Source: Streptomyces sulfonofaciens
GTDB lineage: Bacteria > Actinomycetota > Actinomycetes > Streptomycetales > Streptomycetaceae
Direction of reading: 5' to 3'
Assembly (NCBI RefSeq): GCF_014656295.1
Contig: NZ_BNCD01000021.1
Coordinates: forward strand, 75,625 to 139,624
Length of the DNA: 64,000 bases
A program made the translations under genes and the position numbers. The notes under the pieces are model-generated. The model did no database searches, was not told where the DNA came from, and saw nothing but the letters and a program-made list of their open reading frames with translations. Each line of letters begins with the position of its first letter. Positions within the stretch are counted from its first letter, which is position 1. Of this stretch, positions 17,125 through 25,544 are shown one piece after another.

Positions 17125-18220
17125 GCCGCGGCCTGGTCGTCGCACCGTGGTTGCACGGCAAGGTGGGCGACACGGCGTCCTTCAACCGGATGTGGGACAC
17201 CGTCATCAACAGGTACGGCGGCCAGGGCAACTTCTACTTCGACATCATGAACGAGCCGTACGCGTACGGCGCCACCGATCTGACCGACTTCGAGGCAGCA
17301 TGGCTGGCACGCTACCCCGGCCTTCCGCGCGACCACGTGATCGTGCCCGGCCTGTGGAGCGACGGGAACCTGTGCGAGGTCGGCGCCGACTCGCGGCTGT
17401 CCGGCACGCTGCTGTCGATCCACGTCTACGGCATGTTCGGTGACTCGCACTCCACCGAGGCGGCCTGGGCCAAGGACTTCACCGACAACCTGTGCGGCCA
17501 TGCCGATCGCGCCGTGCCGACCGAGTCCGGAGTGCCGATGAACACCGGCGTCGACTACAACGGCCCTCGTGACGGCATGGACGACCTCTCCTACCTCTAC
17601 GCGATCACCGATACCGTACGCGGCCTCGGCATGGGCTCGATCCTCTGGACCGGCGTCAAGGAGACCAACCAGACGCAGGGCCCGGGCCCCTGCGAGAACG
17701 CTTCCTGCGCCATCACCTCCCTCAAGGGCGCAACACCGACCTCTCCCTGGCCGTCACCAACCGGTCGGGGCTCGACCGCCTCCAGTGGGGCTGGGGCACC
17801 GGCACCAATCCCGGCGGGGGGCCCGGCGACGGCACCAGCGGCGTGCTGCGCGGTGTCGCCTCCCACCGCTGCCTGGACGTGACGGGGGCCAGCACCGCCA
17901 ACAACAGTCCCACCGAGATCTGGGACTGCAACGCCGGAGGCAACCAGTCCTGGACCCTGAACTCGTCGAAGCAACTGGTGGTGTACGGCGCGAAGTGCCT
18001 GGACGCCTCCGGAGGTGGGACCACCGCGGGCACCGCGGTGGTCATCTACGACTGCAACGGCGGAGCCGACCAGCAGTGGAACCTCAACAGCGACGGCACC
18101 GTCACCAACGTGAAGTCCGGCCTGTGCCTGGACGTCACAGGAGCCGCCACCGCCAACGGAACTCCCGTCGAGCTGTGGAACTGCACCGGCGGCGGCAATC
18201 AGAAGTGGGCACGGCAATAG
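17125..18220 (+). pseudogene. Truncated, frameshifted GH5 glycosidase with CBM13 (ricin-B) domain
   Basis: The frame reads VVAPWLHGKVGDTASFNRMW, then FDIMNEPYAYG with the acid/base Glu and VPTESGVPM with the nucleophile Glu, the core of a secreted GH5 enzyme. Near 17730 a single missing base ends the frame; the next frame continues NTDLSLAVTNRSGLDRLQWGWG and a C-terminal CBM13 trefoil with three QxW repeats (QSW, QQW, QKW) ending at the stop. The N-terminal quarter, including any signal peptide, is absent: upstream sequence to 16670 has no matching protein. Both catalytic glutamates survive, so inactivation looks recent. A sequencing error could explain the frameshift but not the missing start. 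Confidence 0.78.
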
Positions 18221-18484
18221 CGTGATGCCGATGCCGCGGCTCGGAAGGCGTAACCGTTCGGCTCCCCGGGGCCTGCCGCCACGGGTCCCCAAGCAGCCCG
18301 CCACCGCCTGTGCGGTCTCGTCGGGCGAGAGGGTGCGACCCGCTAGCACTCCGGGCGGCCGCTGTTACCGCAAGGGCGCTTACCGTGGCGGTTGGCCGGC
18401 CCTTGGTGGATGGCGTCCGCTCCGTGACGCCGGAGGCGGTGGAGCGAAGGCGTGCCGTCCGGCCCCGGGGGCGGGCTGCGGGCG

Positions 18485-19036
18485 TCAGGCGCGCAGCCCC
18501 CGCACCACGATGTCCAGGCACTGCGCCTGCGCGCCTCCCGTGTCCGGGTCCTTGGGAAGGGCGGCGACCAGGGCGAGTACCTGCTCGGCGGTGATGCCGG
18601 GGCGCACGAGGACCGACATGTGGTCGAGGAGTGCGGCGAAGGCGACGCGCATGGGGTGGCAGGCGGTGGCGACCGGGGAGGTGCCGGTGAGACCGGGGCC
18701 GACGTGGTGGCCGGCGCCCCTGAAGCGGGCGAGGGCCTCGTCGTACCGGCGCAGCCAGGAGACCAGGCCCTCCCAGACGGGCTCCTCGTCCAGCAGGCGG
18801 CGGGCCTCGGCGGCGAGACAGGCGGCCTGCTCCTCCATGAGGGCGCCGAGCAGGTGTTCGCGGCTCGGGAAGTGCCGGTAGAGCGTGCCGCGGCCGACAC
18901 CGGCCTCGCGGGCGACTTCCTCCATGGGCACGTCCACGCCGGACCGGGCGAAGACGCGCTCACCCGCCGCGAGCAGCGCCGAGCGGTTGTGCACCGCGTC
19001 GGCGCGGCGGGAGGTGGCGTTGGGTGCTGCGTTCAT
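18485..19036 (-). CDS. TetR-family regulator
   Basis: A 183-residue repressor with an N-terminal helix-turn-helix (VPMEEVAREAGVGRGTLYRHFPSREHLL, read in two parts near residues 38-65) and a helical ligand domain. ATG at 19036 has GGAGG four bases upstream. It is divergent from an SDR gene 122 bp away. The shared region holds two near-identical 15-bp palindromes, one inside the SDR promoter, so it very likely represses the SDR gene and itself. The inducer is unknown. Confidence 0.9.
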   Translation of the reverse strand: MNAAPNATSRRADAVHNRSALLAAGERVFARSGVDVPMEEVAREAGVGRGTLYRHFPSREHLLGALMEEQAACLAAEARRLLDEEPVWEGLVSWLRRYDEALARFRGAGHHVGPGLTGTSPVATACHPMRVAFAALLDHMSVLVRPGITAEQVLALVAALPKDPDTGGAQAQCLDIVVRGLRA

Positions 19037-19050
19037 GCCTCCGAACCTAA

Positions 19051-19079
19051 TTGACAACCGGACACGGTGTCCATATCGT
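19051..19079 (+). promoter_or_regulatory. Promoter of the SDR gene
   Basis: TTGACA (19051-19056) and TATCGT (19074-19079) are separated by exactly 17 bp. The first operator fills the spacer, so repressor binding would exclude RNA polymerase. Confidence 0.72.
19059..19073. promoter_or_regulatory. TetR operator site 1
   Basis: CGGACACGGTGTCCA: arms of six with three central bases, one arm mismatch. It lies between the -35 and -10 boxes of the SDR promoter. Confidence 0.72.
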
Positions 19080-19092
19080 CCGGGACAGTAAA

Positions 19093-19107
19093 CGGACATT
19101 GTGTCCG
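19093..19107. promoter_or_regulatory. TetR operator site 2
   Basis: CGGACATTGTGTCCG: perfect six-base arms with three central bases, 34 bp downstream of site 1. The shared half-site CGGACA points to one repressor for both. Confidence 0.72.
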
Positions 19108-19158
19108 CTTACCGTTCCTACAGTTCGGCGCTGTGTTATCACCGTGAGGAGTCATGCC

Positions 19159-20028
19159 GTGGCATCAGCCGGCAGGAAACTGGTCGCCGTCGTCACCGGC
19201 GCCAGCCGGGGCGCGGGCAAGGGCATCGCCGAAGCGCTCGGCGAGACCGGAGCGACGGTCTACGTGACCGGACGCTCGCGGCGCGACGAGGACTCGCCGT
19301 ACGGCGGGTCCGTGCGGGCGACCGCCGAGGGGATCACCCGCGCGGGCGGCACCGGCGTTCCTGTCGTCGTCGACCACGCGGACGACGCGGCCGTCGGGGA
19401 GCTGTTCGCGCGGATCCGCTCGGAGCACGGGCGCCTGGACATCCTGGTGAACAACGCGGCACTCGTCGCCGCCCCGGCTCCCGGCGGCTTCTGGGAGCGC
19501 CCGCTGTCCGCCGCCGACCTGCTCACCGTCGGCCTGCGTTCGCATTACGCCGCCGCCTGGCACGCCGCGCCGCTGCTCATCGCCAACGAGCGGGGCCTGA
19601 TCGTCAACACCGGCCACTACGGAGCCGTCTCGTACCACCAGGGCCCTGCGTACGGCGCGCAGAAGGCGGGCGCCGACAAGATGGCCGCCGACATGGCGAG
19701 GGAACTGCGCCCGTACGGCGTCGCCGCGCTGTCGGTCTGGATGGGCAGTCTCGACACCGAACGCGTCCGTGCCCATCTGGAGACGCTGGCACCGCAGCAG
19801 CGCGCCGCGCTCCCGCCGAGCGAGTCGCCGCAGTTCACCGGGCGCGTGATCGCGGCGCTCTACGCCTGCGAGGCGCTGATGGAGTTCTCAGGACGCGCGG
19901 TCATCGGTGCGGAACTCGGCGCCTATCTCGACGTCACCGATATCGACGGCAGCCGGCCGCGCTCCCGGCGGCACGACCTGGGCGGCCCGCCGGAACTCCA
20001 CCACAGCCTGCGGCCGCAGGCGTCATGA
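19159..20028 (+). CDS. Short-chain dehydrogenase/reductase, DHRS1-like
   Basis: A 289-residue NAD(P)-dependent oxidoreductase. The cofactor motif is TGASRGAGKGI near residue 13, NNAA follows at the fourth strand, and YGAQK carries the active-site Tyr and Lys. The usual catalytic Ser 13 residues before the Tyr is not present; the local sequence is NTGHYGAVSYHQGPAYGAQK, as in DHRS1-type proteins, which also differ there. GTG start chosen because GAGGAG lies eight bases upstream. The stop overlaps the next gene by ATGA. Repression by the divergent TetR protein is likely. Substrate unknown. Confidence 0.88.
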   Translation: MASAGRKLVAVVTGASRGAGKGIAEALGETGATVYVTGRSRRDEDSPYGGSVRATAEGITRAGGTGVPVVVDHADDAAVGELFARIRSEHGRLDILVNNAALVAAPAPGGFWERPLSAADLLTVGLRSHYAAAWHAAPLLIANERGLIVNTGHYGAVSYHQGPAYGAQKAGADKMAADMARELRPYGVAALSVWMGSLDTERVRAHLETLAPQQRAALPPSESPQFTGRVIAALYACEALMEFSGRAVIGAELGAYLDVTDIDGSRPRSRRHDLGGPPELHHSLRPQAS

Positions 20029-20306
20029 CCCCACGCCCGGCGGGCTTCTCCGACCACTTCGCGCCGGCGCAGCTCCTCACGGAGACCGCGCGGCGCATCG
20101 GCACCGGACACGCGGTCACCGTCCGGGCACTGTTCACCGAGGACGGTGCCATGCGTCTCGGCGGGACGGAACCGCGCGGCCGGGGCGCGATCCGCCTCCG
20201 GGGCTCCGCACGCCCCGCCCTGCGGACCCGGCACGTACACCTCCGCGAAGCCGCTGGTGCATCCGGTGCGACGGCTGTGTCCCGGGGCGTGTCCGACGTG
20301 CCGTAG
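20025..20306 (+). CDS. Small SnoaL/NTF2-like protein, probably truncated
   Basis: A 93-codon frame whose ATG overlaps the SDR stop (ATGA). The segments ALFTEDGAMRLGG and TRHVHLREA resemble the early part of a SnoaL-like fold, which normally needs about 130 residues. The frame ends just where the C-terminal sheet should begin, next to the transposase remnant. It may be a broken gene. Confidence 0.42.
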   Translation: MTPRPAGFSDHFAPAQLLTETARRIGTGHAVTVRALFTEDGAMRLGGTEPRGRGAIRLRGSARPALRTRHVHLREAAGASGATAVSRGVSDVP

Positions 20307-20422
20307 GCACGTGGCCGTGGCCGCAGACGGAGGCCAGCGGGTTCGCGGGGCCCGAGGGGTGCCTTGGCAGGAACCCGCCCGCGGACGGGTCGTGAAGTGA
20401 GCGGGCACGCGGGTTCCCCGGC

Positions 20423-20551
20423 GCGCGACTGGATGCCTTCGCGGGCGACACGGATGCCGATCCGCCCGCCGCATGGCCATCGTCGAAGGTCAGTATGGTC
20501 GTATGCCTGGTCGGCGTGGAGTTTGCGGGCCTTTCGGCGCCGGCCGTTCCC
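20423..20551 (-). mobile_element. Remnant of an IS5-family transposase
   Basis: The minus-strand frame contains RRRKARKLHADQAYDHTDLR followed by RW and RVAREGIQS. This matches the segment around the second catalytic Asp of IS5/IS427-type DDE transposases (KLHADKGYDxxxLRRW). Flanking frames give only weak traces and no terminal inverted repeats were found. Confidence 0.6.
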
Positions 20552-20671
20552 GGGTCGTGTCTCGTTTGATCCGGTCGAGCAAGGCATCGTGCGGCCCTCC
20601 CCACGGGCCGGCTCTGGACCGGATCGGGGACCGGCGATGCGCGGTGGACTTCGATGTCCCAAAGCACCTCG

Positions 20672-21760
20672 TCAGCCGGCGGACGGGGTGAGGCTCGTGC
20701 GGTCGAACGGGCCACCGTGCGCGGCGGCGTACGCGACGGCGTCGTTGACGGCATCGAGGCCGAACGACCTGACCCGTTCGGGGGCGAGGTCCAGCGTGCC
20801 CGCGGCGAGGAGCCGGATGATGCCCACGTTGGCGGTGCGCGGGTACATCCACTGCCCGCGCACGGTGATCGAGTTGCGCATGATCCATGGGTACGGGAGT
20901 GCGAGGTCGTCGCCACCGAGCATGCCGACACCGCCCATGAGGACGACGCGGCCGTACTCGCGCACGGTCATGGCCGCCGCGCGCGACACCGAGCTGGGTG
21001 CGCTCGGCGGGAGCAGGTCGATCACCATGTCGATCGGGCCGTCGGCCGCCGCGGACATCGCCGCGCGGTCGGTGGCCTCGTCCCCGGTCAGCGGGACCGG
21101 GCGCAGCCGCGGACCGAACCGGTCGGCGAGCAGGTCGAGCGCCGAACGGTTGCGGCCCGGGGCGACCACGCGGCCCGCTCCCATCGCGAACGCGACCGCG
21201 ACCGCGCTGCTGCCGAGGTTGCCGGTGGCCCCGCTGACGAGCAGCGTCTCGCCGGCCGCGAGCCCACCTGCCAGCAGCCCGCCGTAGGAGATGGCGTGCA
21301 CGGTGAGTGCGGCCCAGCGGGCCGGATCGTCCCCTGCCGCGGTGGGCAGCGGGAAGACGTTCTCCGTCGGGACCCGCATCAGCTCGGCGAACGAGCCGTC
21401 GTGCAGGTACCGGGCGAGCCGCGCGCCGCCCTCGCCGCGCGAGCTCCAGCCCTGGAGCGTGATGTCGGGCGTCAGGGCGTCGTCCCGCGAGCGCACCGTC
21501 GGGTCGCACCACACCAGGTCGCCGAGGCGCAGCCGGGTCGCGTCCGGGCCGACGTGGATGATCCGCCCCACGCCGCCGACACCGGGCACGACAGGAGGAA
21601 CGAGCGGGTAGTTCCGCTTGCCGCTGAGGACTTCGGCCGCGTAGGGCGCCACGCCGGCGGCGAGGACCTCGACCACCGCCTCACCGCTCCCCGCCTCGGG
21701 GTCGGGCACCTCCCGCACCGTGAGGGGGGCGCCGAACTGCGTCAGAACTGCTGCTCGCAC
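20672..21760 (-). CDS. Zinc-less MDR-family alcohol dehydrogenase/quinone oxidoreductase
   Basis: A 362-residue medium-chain dehydrogenase. The GroES-like N-terminal half has VPGVGGVGRI, and the nucleotide-binding half has LLVSGATGNLGSSAVAVA. The structural zinc cysteines are lacking, which favours a quinone-oxidoreductase-type or reductase role. GTG at 21760 chosen because GGAGG lies upstream and it gives the family start RAAVLTQFG. It is divergent from a LysR regulator with a LysR-type box between them. Confidence 0.87.
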   Translation of the reverse strand: MRAAVLTQFGAPLTVREVPDPEAGSGEAVVEVLAAGVAPYAAEVLSGKRNYPLVPPVVPGVGGVGRIIHVGPDATRLRLGDLVWCDPTVRSRDDALTPDITLQGWSSRGEGGARLARYLHDGSFAELMRVPTENVFPLPTAAGDDPARWAALTVHAISYGGLLAGGLAAGETLLVSGATGNLGSSAVAVAFAMGAGRVVAPGRNRSALDLLADRFGPRLRPVPLTGDEATDRAAMSAAADGPIDMVIDLLPPSAPSSVSRAAAMTVREYGRVVLMGGVGMLGGDDLALPYPWIMRNSITVRGQWMYPRTANVGIIRLLAAGTLDLAPERVRSFGLDAVNDAVAYAAAHGGPFDRTSLTPSAG

Positions 21761-21845
21761 GTGATGACCTCCGTGTTCGTCCTTGCTCGTGCGATCGACA
21801 CTAGGAGCCGGGCGAGCATGCGGGAAGCGATGATCTGACATCTGT

Positions 21846-21863
21846 GGTATGCGTATACCGCAT
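21846..21863. promoter_or_regulatory. LysR-type T-N11-A box between the divergent genes
   Basis: ATGCG-TATAC-CGCAT (21849-21863) is a perfect inverted repeat with T-N11-A geometry, overlapped by GGTAT-GCGT-ATACC (21846-21859). It abuts the LysR start codon, which suggests autoregulation and control of the MDR gene. Confidence 0.6.
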
Positions 21864-22797
21864 GGACATCTCCAGCGCGGGGCTGCGGGTCCTGCGGCAG
21901 ATCGCCGAGTCCGGCAGCTTCACCGCGGCAGCCGCCCGACTCGGCTACACGCAGTCGGCCGTCTCACGCCAGGCCGCCGCCCTCGAACGCAGCGCCGACG
22001 CCACCCTGTTCGAACGCCGCCCGGACGGGGTACGGCTCACGCGCTCCGGATTGATACTGCTGCGGCACGCCCACACGGTCCTCGCCTCGCTCGCAGCGGC
22101 CGAGCGCGAGCTCACCGACACCGTCCCGCGGACCGAACTGGTGCGGCTCGGGGTAGTCGCGAGCGCGGGCGCGGTGATCCTTCCCGCCGCACTCGCACAC
22201 CTCGCGGCGGCCGACCCGCAGATCACGGTCACCACCAGCGAGGGCAACACGCCCACCCTGATGCGGGCGTTGCGCGCGGGCGCGCTCGACCTCGCCGTGC
22301 TGACGTCCCGCCCACCCCACCGGCCCTTCGACGGCGACTCGCCGCGCCTGCACGTCCAGACCGTCGCGGACACCGAACTGGTGGTGGCGGTGCCCGCGAC
22401 CGCGGAGTTCGCCGGACGCACCACGGTGCACGTCGACGAGCTGGTCGACGCCGCGTGGATCGCCACCCCGTCATCGGACTCCGAGCCGCTGCTCGGCGTC
22501 TGGCCCGGGCTGCCCGGACGGCCTCGCGTCATCCACTCCGCACGCGACTGGCTGACGAAGCTCCAACTGGTCGCCGGCGGCTTCGGCGTGACGACGGTGC
22601 CGTCCCGGCTCTCACCGGTGCTGCCGCGCGGGGTGAGCCTGCTGCGCGTCGACGGCGCACCCCCCGAGATCCGCCGGGTGCTCGTGGCACGCCTCCCCGG
22701 CCACCCCGCCCCGGCGATCACGGCCGTCACCCGAGCGATTGCTTCGACCATGCCCGACAGCACCTTCCGGTCGTCCGGACGGCCGCGCCCCGGGTGA
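21862..22797 (+). CDS. LysR-family transcriptional regulator
   Basis: A 311-residue regulator. The N-terminal winged helix-turn-helix reads IAESGSFTAAAARLGYTQSA near residues 13-32, followed by a periplasmic-binding-protein-like effector domain with VRLGVVASAGAVILP and GALDLAVL. The ATG giving MDISSAGLRV fits the family start; a GTG further upstream would lie inside the operator. Divergent from the MDR oxidoreductase, its probable target. Confidence 0.9.
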   Translation: MDISSAGLRVLRQIAESGSFTAAAARLGYTQSAVSRQAAALERSADATLFERRPDGVRLTRSGLILLRHAHTVLASLAAAERELTDTVPRTELVRLGVVASAGAVILPAALAHLAAADPQITVTTSEGNTPTLMRALRAGALDLAVLTSRPPHRPFDGDSPRLHVQTVADTELVVAVPATAEFAGRTTVHVDELVDAAWIATPSSDSEPLLGVWPGLPGRPRVIHSARDWLTKLQLVAGGFGVTTVPSRLSPVLPRGVSLLRVDGAPPEIRRVLVARLPGHPAPAITAVTRAIASTMPDSTFRSSGRPRPG

Positions 22798-22954
22798 TCG
22801 GTGCGGCGCGGCACGACCGGATGCAACCGGCTCCACTCGCGTTCCCAGCTCGTCCGACACGATTCGCGGCGGGTTGCCCACCCCTCCTCACGTCCGGGCC
22901 GACGTGCCATCGGGCACGCATGTGCAAGGCCGAAGACGCCGTTGTGTGGGGGGC

Positions 22955-23602
22955 TCAGTGGCCGAGGTTGACCTGTGCCCTGTGGTGGTCGCCCTTCTCG
23001 ATCAGGTCGACGAGCCCGAGGGCGTAGTCCGCGGCGGAGATCGCGCCGCCGTCCTCGGGCTGCACCGCGACGTCGTCGCCGAGCCGATAGCGGCCGAGTC
23101 GTTCGCCGGGCATATGTGCGCCGAACCTGAGCGCCGGGCTCACGAAGACCCAGTCGAGTGTCGCGGGCGTGGCCGGGAGGTCCTCGATGATGAGCGCCGC
23201 CCCGGCGCGGATCTCGTCGTGGAACTCCGCGGGGATGTCGCCGAGGTCGGTGACGAAGCGAGCCGCCCCGGGCGCGGGGCGCAGCGACGAGTAGCCGCCG
23301 ACGATGAACAGGGTTGCGCCTGCGGCATCGGCCAGACGCGCCAGGGTGCCGTAGACCTGGCGGAAGGTGCCGGCCAGTGGTCCGCGTGGGGCCAGCGCGC
23401 CCACTACGGCGTCCGCGCCCTCAACGGATGCCGAGAGCGTTGCTTCGTCGGTGGCGTCGCCTTGGACATAGGTCACGTTCGGGATTGGCCCTTCGGGGAG
23501 CGAGCGGCTCAGTGCGGTGACCTGGTGACCGCGGCCAGCGGCCTCCGCGACGATGGCCGAGCCGGCGTAGCCGGTACCGCCGATGACGGTAATACGGGAC
23601 AC
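22955..23602 (-). CDS. NmrA-like NAD(P)-binding oxidoreductase (atypical SDR)
   Basis: A 215-residue protein with the atypical-SDR fingerprint ITVIGGTGYAGSAI at the very N-terminus and AALAPRG/VGALAPRG-type loops later. These proteins bind NAD(P)H; some are reductases, others sensors. GTG start with AAAGG upstream. It faces an HxlR regulator 87 bp away, a frequent pairing for redox-responsive gene pairs. Confidence 0.87.
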   Translation of the reverse strand: MSRITVIGGTGYAGSAIVAEAAGRGHQVTALSRSLPEGPIPNVTYVQGDATDEATLSASVEGADAVVGALAPRGPLAGTFRQVYGTLARLADAAGATLFIVGGYSSLRPAPGAARFVTDLGDIPAEFHDEIRAGAALIIEDLPATPATLDWVFVSPALRFGAHMPGERLGRYRLGDDVAVQPEDGGAISAADYALGLVDLIEKGDHHRAQVNLGH

Positions 23603-23689
23603 GGGATGCCTTTCACGGGACGGGTGGCGTCGAACGACGCGCCGCGATTACCGTATGAGCGCAGCCTCCCTTTCGGAAGAAGGCACTTT

Positions 23690-24073
23690 GTGGTAACCAC
23701 CCGGGACGAGTCGGTGCTCCGCGGCAGCCCCTACCGCGCGGACTGCCCGACCCGCCGCATCCTCGATCGCATTGGCGACCGTTGGACGGTGCTCATAGTG
23801 GTTGCCCTCTCGGACGGCAGCGCCCGCTTCTCGGAGTTGCGCCGACGCATCGAGGGCGTCTCGCAGAAGATGCTCACCCAGACCCTCCGCGGGCTCGAAC
23901 GGGACGGGCTCGTAAGCCGCACCGTCCATCCCGAAGTGCCGGTCCGCGTCGAGTACGCGCTCACCGAGGCGGGCCGCACCCTGCGCGAGCCGCTGCGCGC
24001 GCTGGAGGAGTGGTCGGTCGCACACCTCGGCGAAGTGTCAGCGTCGCAGGAAGCCTACGACCGTACGCATTGA
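23690..24073 (+). CDS. HxlR-family regulator
   Basis: A 127-residue winged-helix protein. CPTRRILDRIGDRWTVLIV is the family N-terminal motif, with the sensor-type cysteine at about residue 19. RFSELRRRIEGVSQKMLTQT is the recognition helix region and EYALTEAG the wing. GTG start follows GAAGAAGG. It probably controls the divergent NmrA-like gene. Confidence 0.88.
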   Translation: MVTTRDESVLRGSPYRADCPTRRILDRIGDRWTVLIVVALSDGSARFSELRRRIEGVSQKMLTQTLRGLERDGLVSRTVHPEVPVRVEYALTEAGRTLREPLRALEEWSVAHLGEVSASQEAYDRTH

Positions 24074-24893
24074 CCCGCTCCCGGCCCGCCATGGCCCGCA
24101 GGTGGCAGGAGTCGGCTGCGGCACGGGTGAAGTCCGGCAGTCCCGCGCCGCGCAGCTCGAAAAGCACCAGCTCGTCCAGCCGTTGCCGGACCCCGGCCCC
24201 CGTCCCTGGCGGTGGTGGACGTTGAACGACAAGCCCAGACATGGTGGCGCCGCTGACCAAGCAGTGGCGCGGTCGCCCTCCGGGGCGACCGGAGGAGGGG
24301 CACTCTTCGCTCCTGAGGTGGCCGCCTGGCTGGAGCGGGTCGTCGGCCGGGCCCGGGCCGCAGCGCTCGCGGCACGACCCGCACCGGTCGTGCACCCGCT
24401 CGACACGCCGGCCGTTGACACGGTGCTGGTGGTGCGTCCTGACACCGTGCCCTGCTGACGGCTCGCGGAGCCGGCGAGTCCGCAGGGCGCCTTCCGCCGC
24501 AGGGCGCTGTCCTGGCGGACCGACCCGGTGGGCCAAGGCCGGCCGCTCAGAGGACTGCGGCCGCCGGTCGGCGAGCCCACCGGTTTCGGAATGGTGCTCG
24601 CCCCGTCGAACAACGGCGTCGTCCATGACGCCGGCGATTCCTCCGAGAAGTCGATCGGACCCGGCCGGCGCGAGCAGGCGACGCACCTCCGCACCCGGCC
24701 GGTCCGCCGGCGCCGTCGAGCGAGGCGCGCCCACAGGTCCGCGCCCACCGTCCGGTGACGGAGTTCATGCACGGCATCCGCACTCCAACAGGTCCCCAGC
24801 ACCACCGTACGGCTCGTGACGGAGCTGGATGTGCTGGACCGGACCGGCACGCCTCACAGCGATGCGGACGCACGACTCGGCCGCCGAACGAGG
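24074..24893. other. Long interval without a recognisable gene
   Basis: About 820 bases. Several open frames exist on both strands (for example plus-strand 24102-24458), but none has a ribosome site together with recognisable protein features. The sequence may be the remains of a lost gene. Confidence 0.4.
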
Positions 24894-25346
24894 TCAGGCG
24901 GCTCCAGAGGTGGTCTGGATCTCCACGTCGTCGACCGAGAGGACGCGCCCGTCGTGGGCGCGCATCTCCAGTGGGGCCACGGGCTCGCCGTCCCGGATGT
25001 CGACCAGTTGGACCCGCTCCTCCTCGTCGTCGAAGAGATACCCCTCCCCCCACTGGCGCAGCGCCGTCAGGACGATCCGGAGGGCCTTGCCCTTCTCCGT
25101 CAGGCGGTACTCGCGGTACGGGCTCCCGTCGGAGGCCGGACCGGTCGCCATGACCCCGGTCTCCACCAGCTTGGCCAGCCGGGCACTGAGGATGTTGCGC
25201 GCACATCCCAGGCTGCGCTGGAAGTCGCCGAACCGGCTCACCCCGTTCATGGCGTCCCGGACTATGAGCAGCGACCACCAGTCGCCGATCTCGCCGAGCG
25301 ACCGGGCGACCGGGCAGGTCGCCCCACTGAGATCCGTCTTCCGCAT
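24894..25346 (-). CDS. HxlR-family regulator with C-terminal extension
   Basis: A 150-residue winged-helix regulator. CPVARSLGEIGDWWSLLIVRDA is present near residue 11, and RFGDFQRSLGCARNILSARL is the DNA-recognition region. About 40 residues follow the usual domain, rich in acidic residues. ATG start with GAGGGAGGG upstream. Divergent from a crotonase gene; two TTTAAACC elements lie in between. Confidence 0.88.
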   Translation of the reverse strand: MRKTDLSGATCPVARSLGEIGDWWSLLIVRDAMNGVSRFGDFQRSLGCARNILSARLAKLVETGVMATGPASDGSPYREYRLTEKGKALRIVLTALRQWGEGYLFDDEEERVQLVDIRDGEPVAPLEMRAHDGRVLSVDDVEIQTTSGAA

Positions 25347-25383
25347 GGGCGCATCCCTCCCTCACCCGTATGAGGGTTTCGAC

Positions 25384-25483
25384 TTTAAACCATGCAGGGC
25401 GGTCGCCACAGGGCCGCCGTCACGCCCTCCCCTTGCCGCAGGTCCGCCCGGCACCTCCAGCCGGGTAGTTGCGTTTTTAAACC
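25384..25483. promoter_or_regulatory. Paired TTTAAACC elements between HxlR and crotonase genes
   Basis: TTTAAACC occurs at 25384-25391 and 25476-25483, in the same orientation and 92 bp apart, each followed by CA-rich sequence. Such AT-rich octamers are rare in this background. They are candidates for binding of the HxlR protein. Confidence 0.45.
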
Positions 25484-25544
25484 ACACATGGTCATGATGG
25501 GGCCCTCGGCGCCCCGCCAGGGCCCACCGACGGAGGAATCCGAC

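Noticed and set aside
24102..24458. 118-codon plus-strand frame between the two HxlR genes
   Set aside because: No ribosome site and no family; the C-terminal helix-like part alone is not enough to call a gene.
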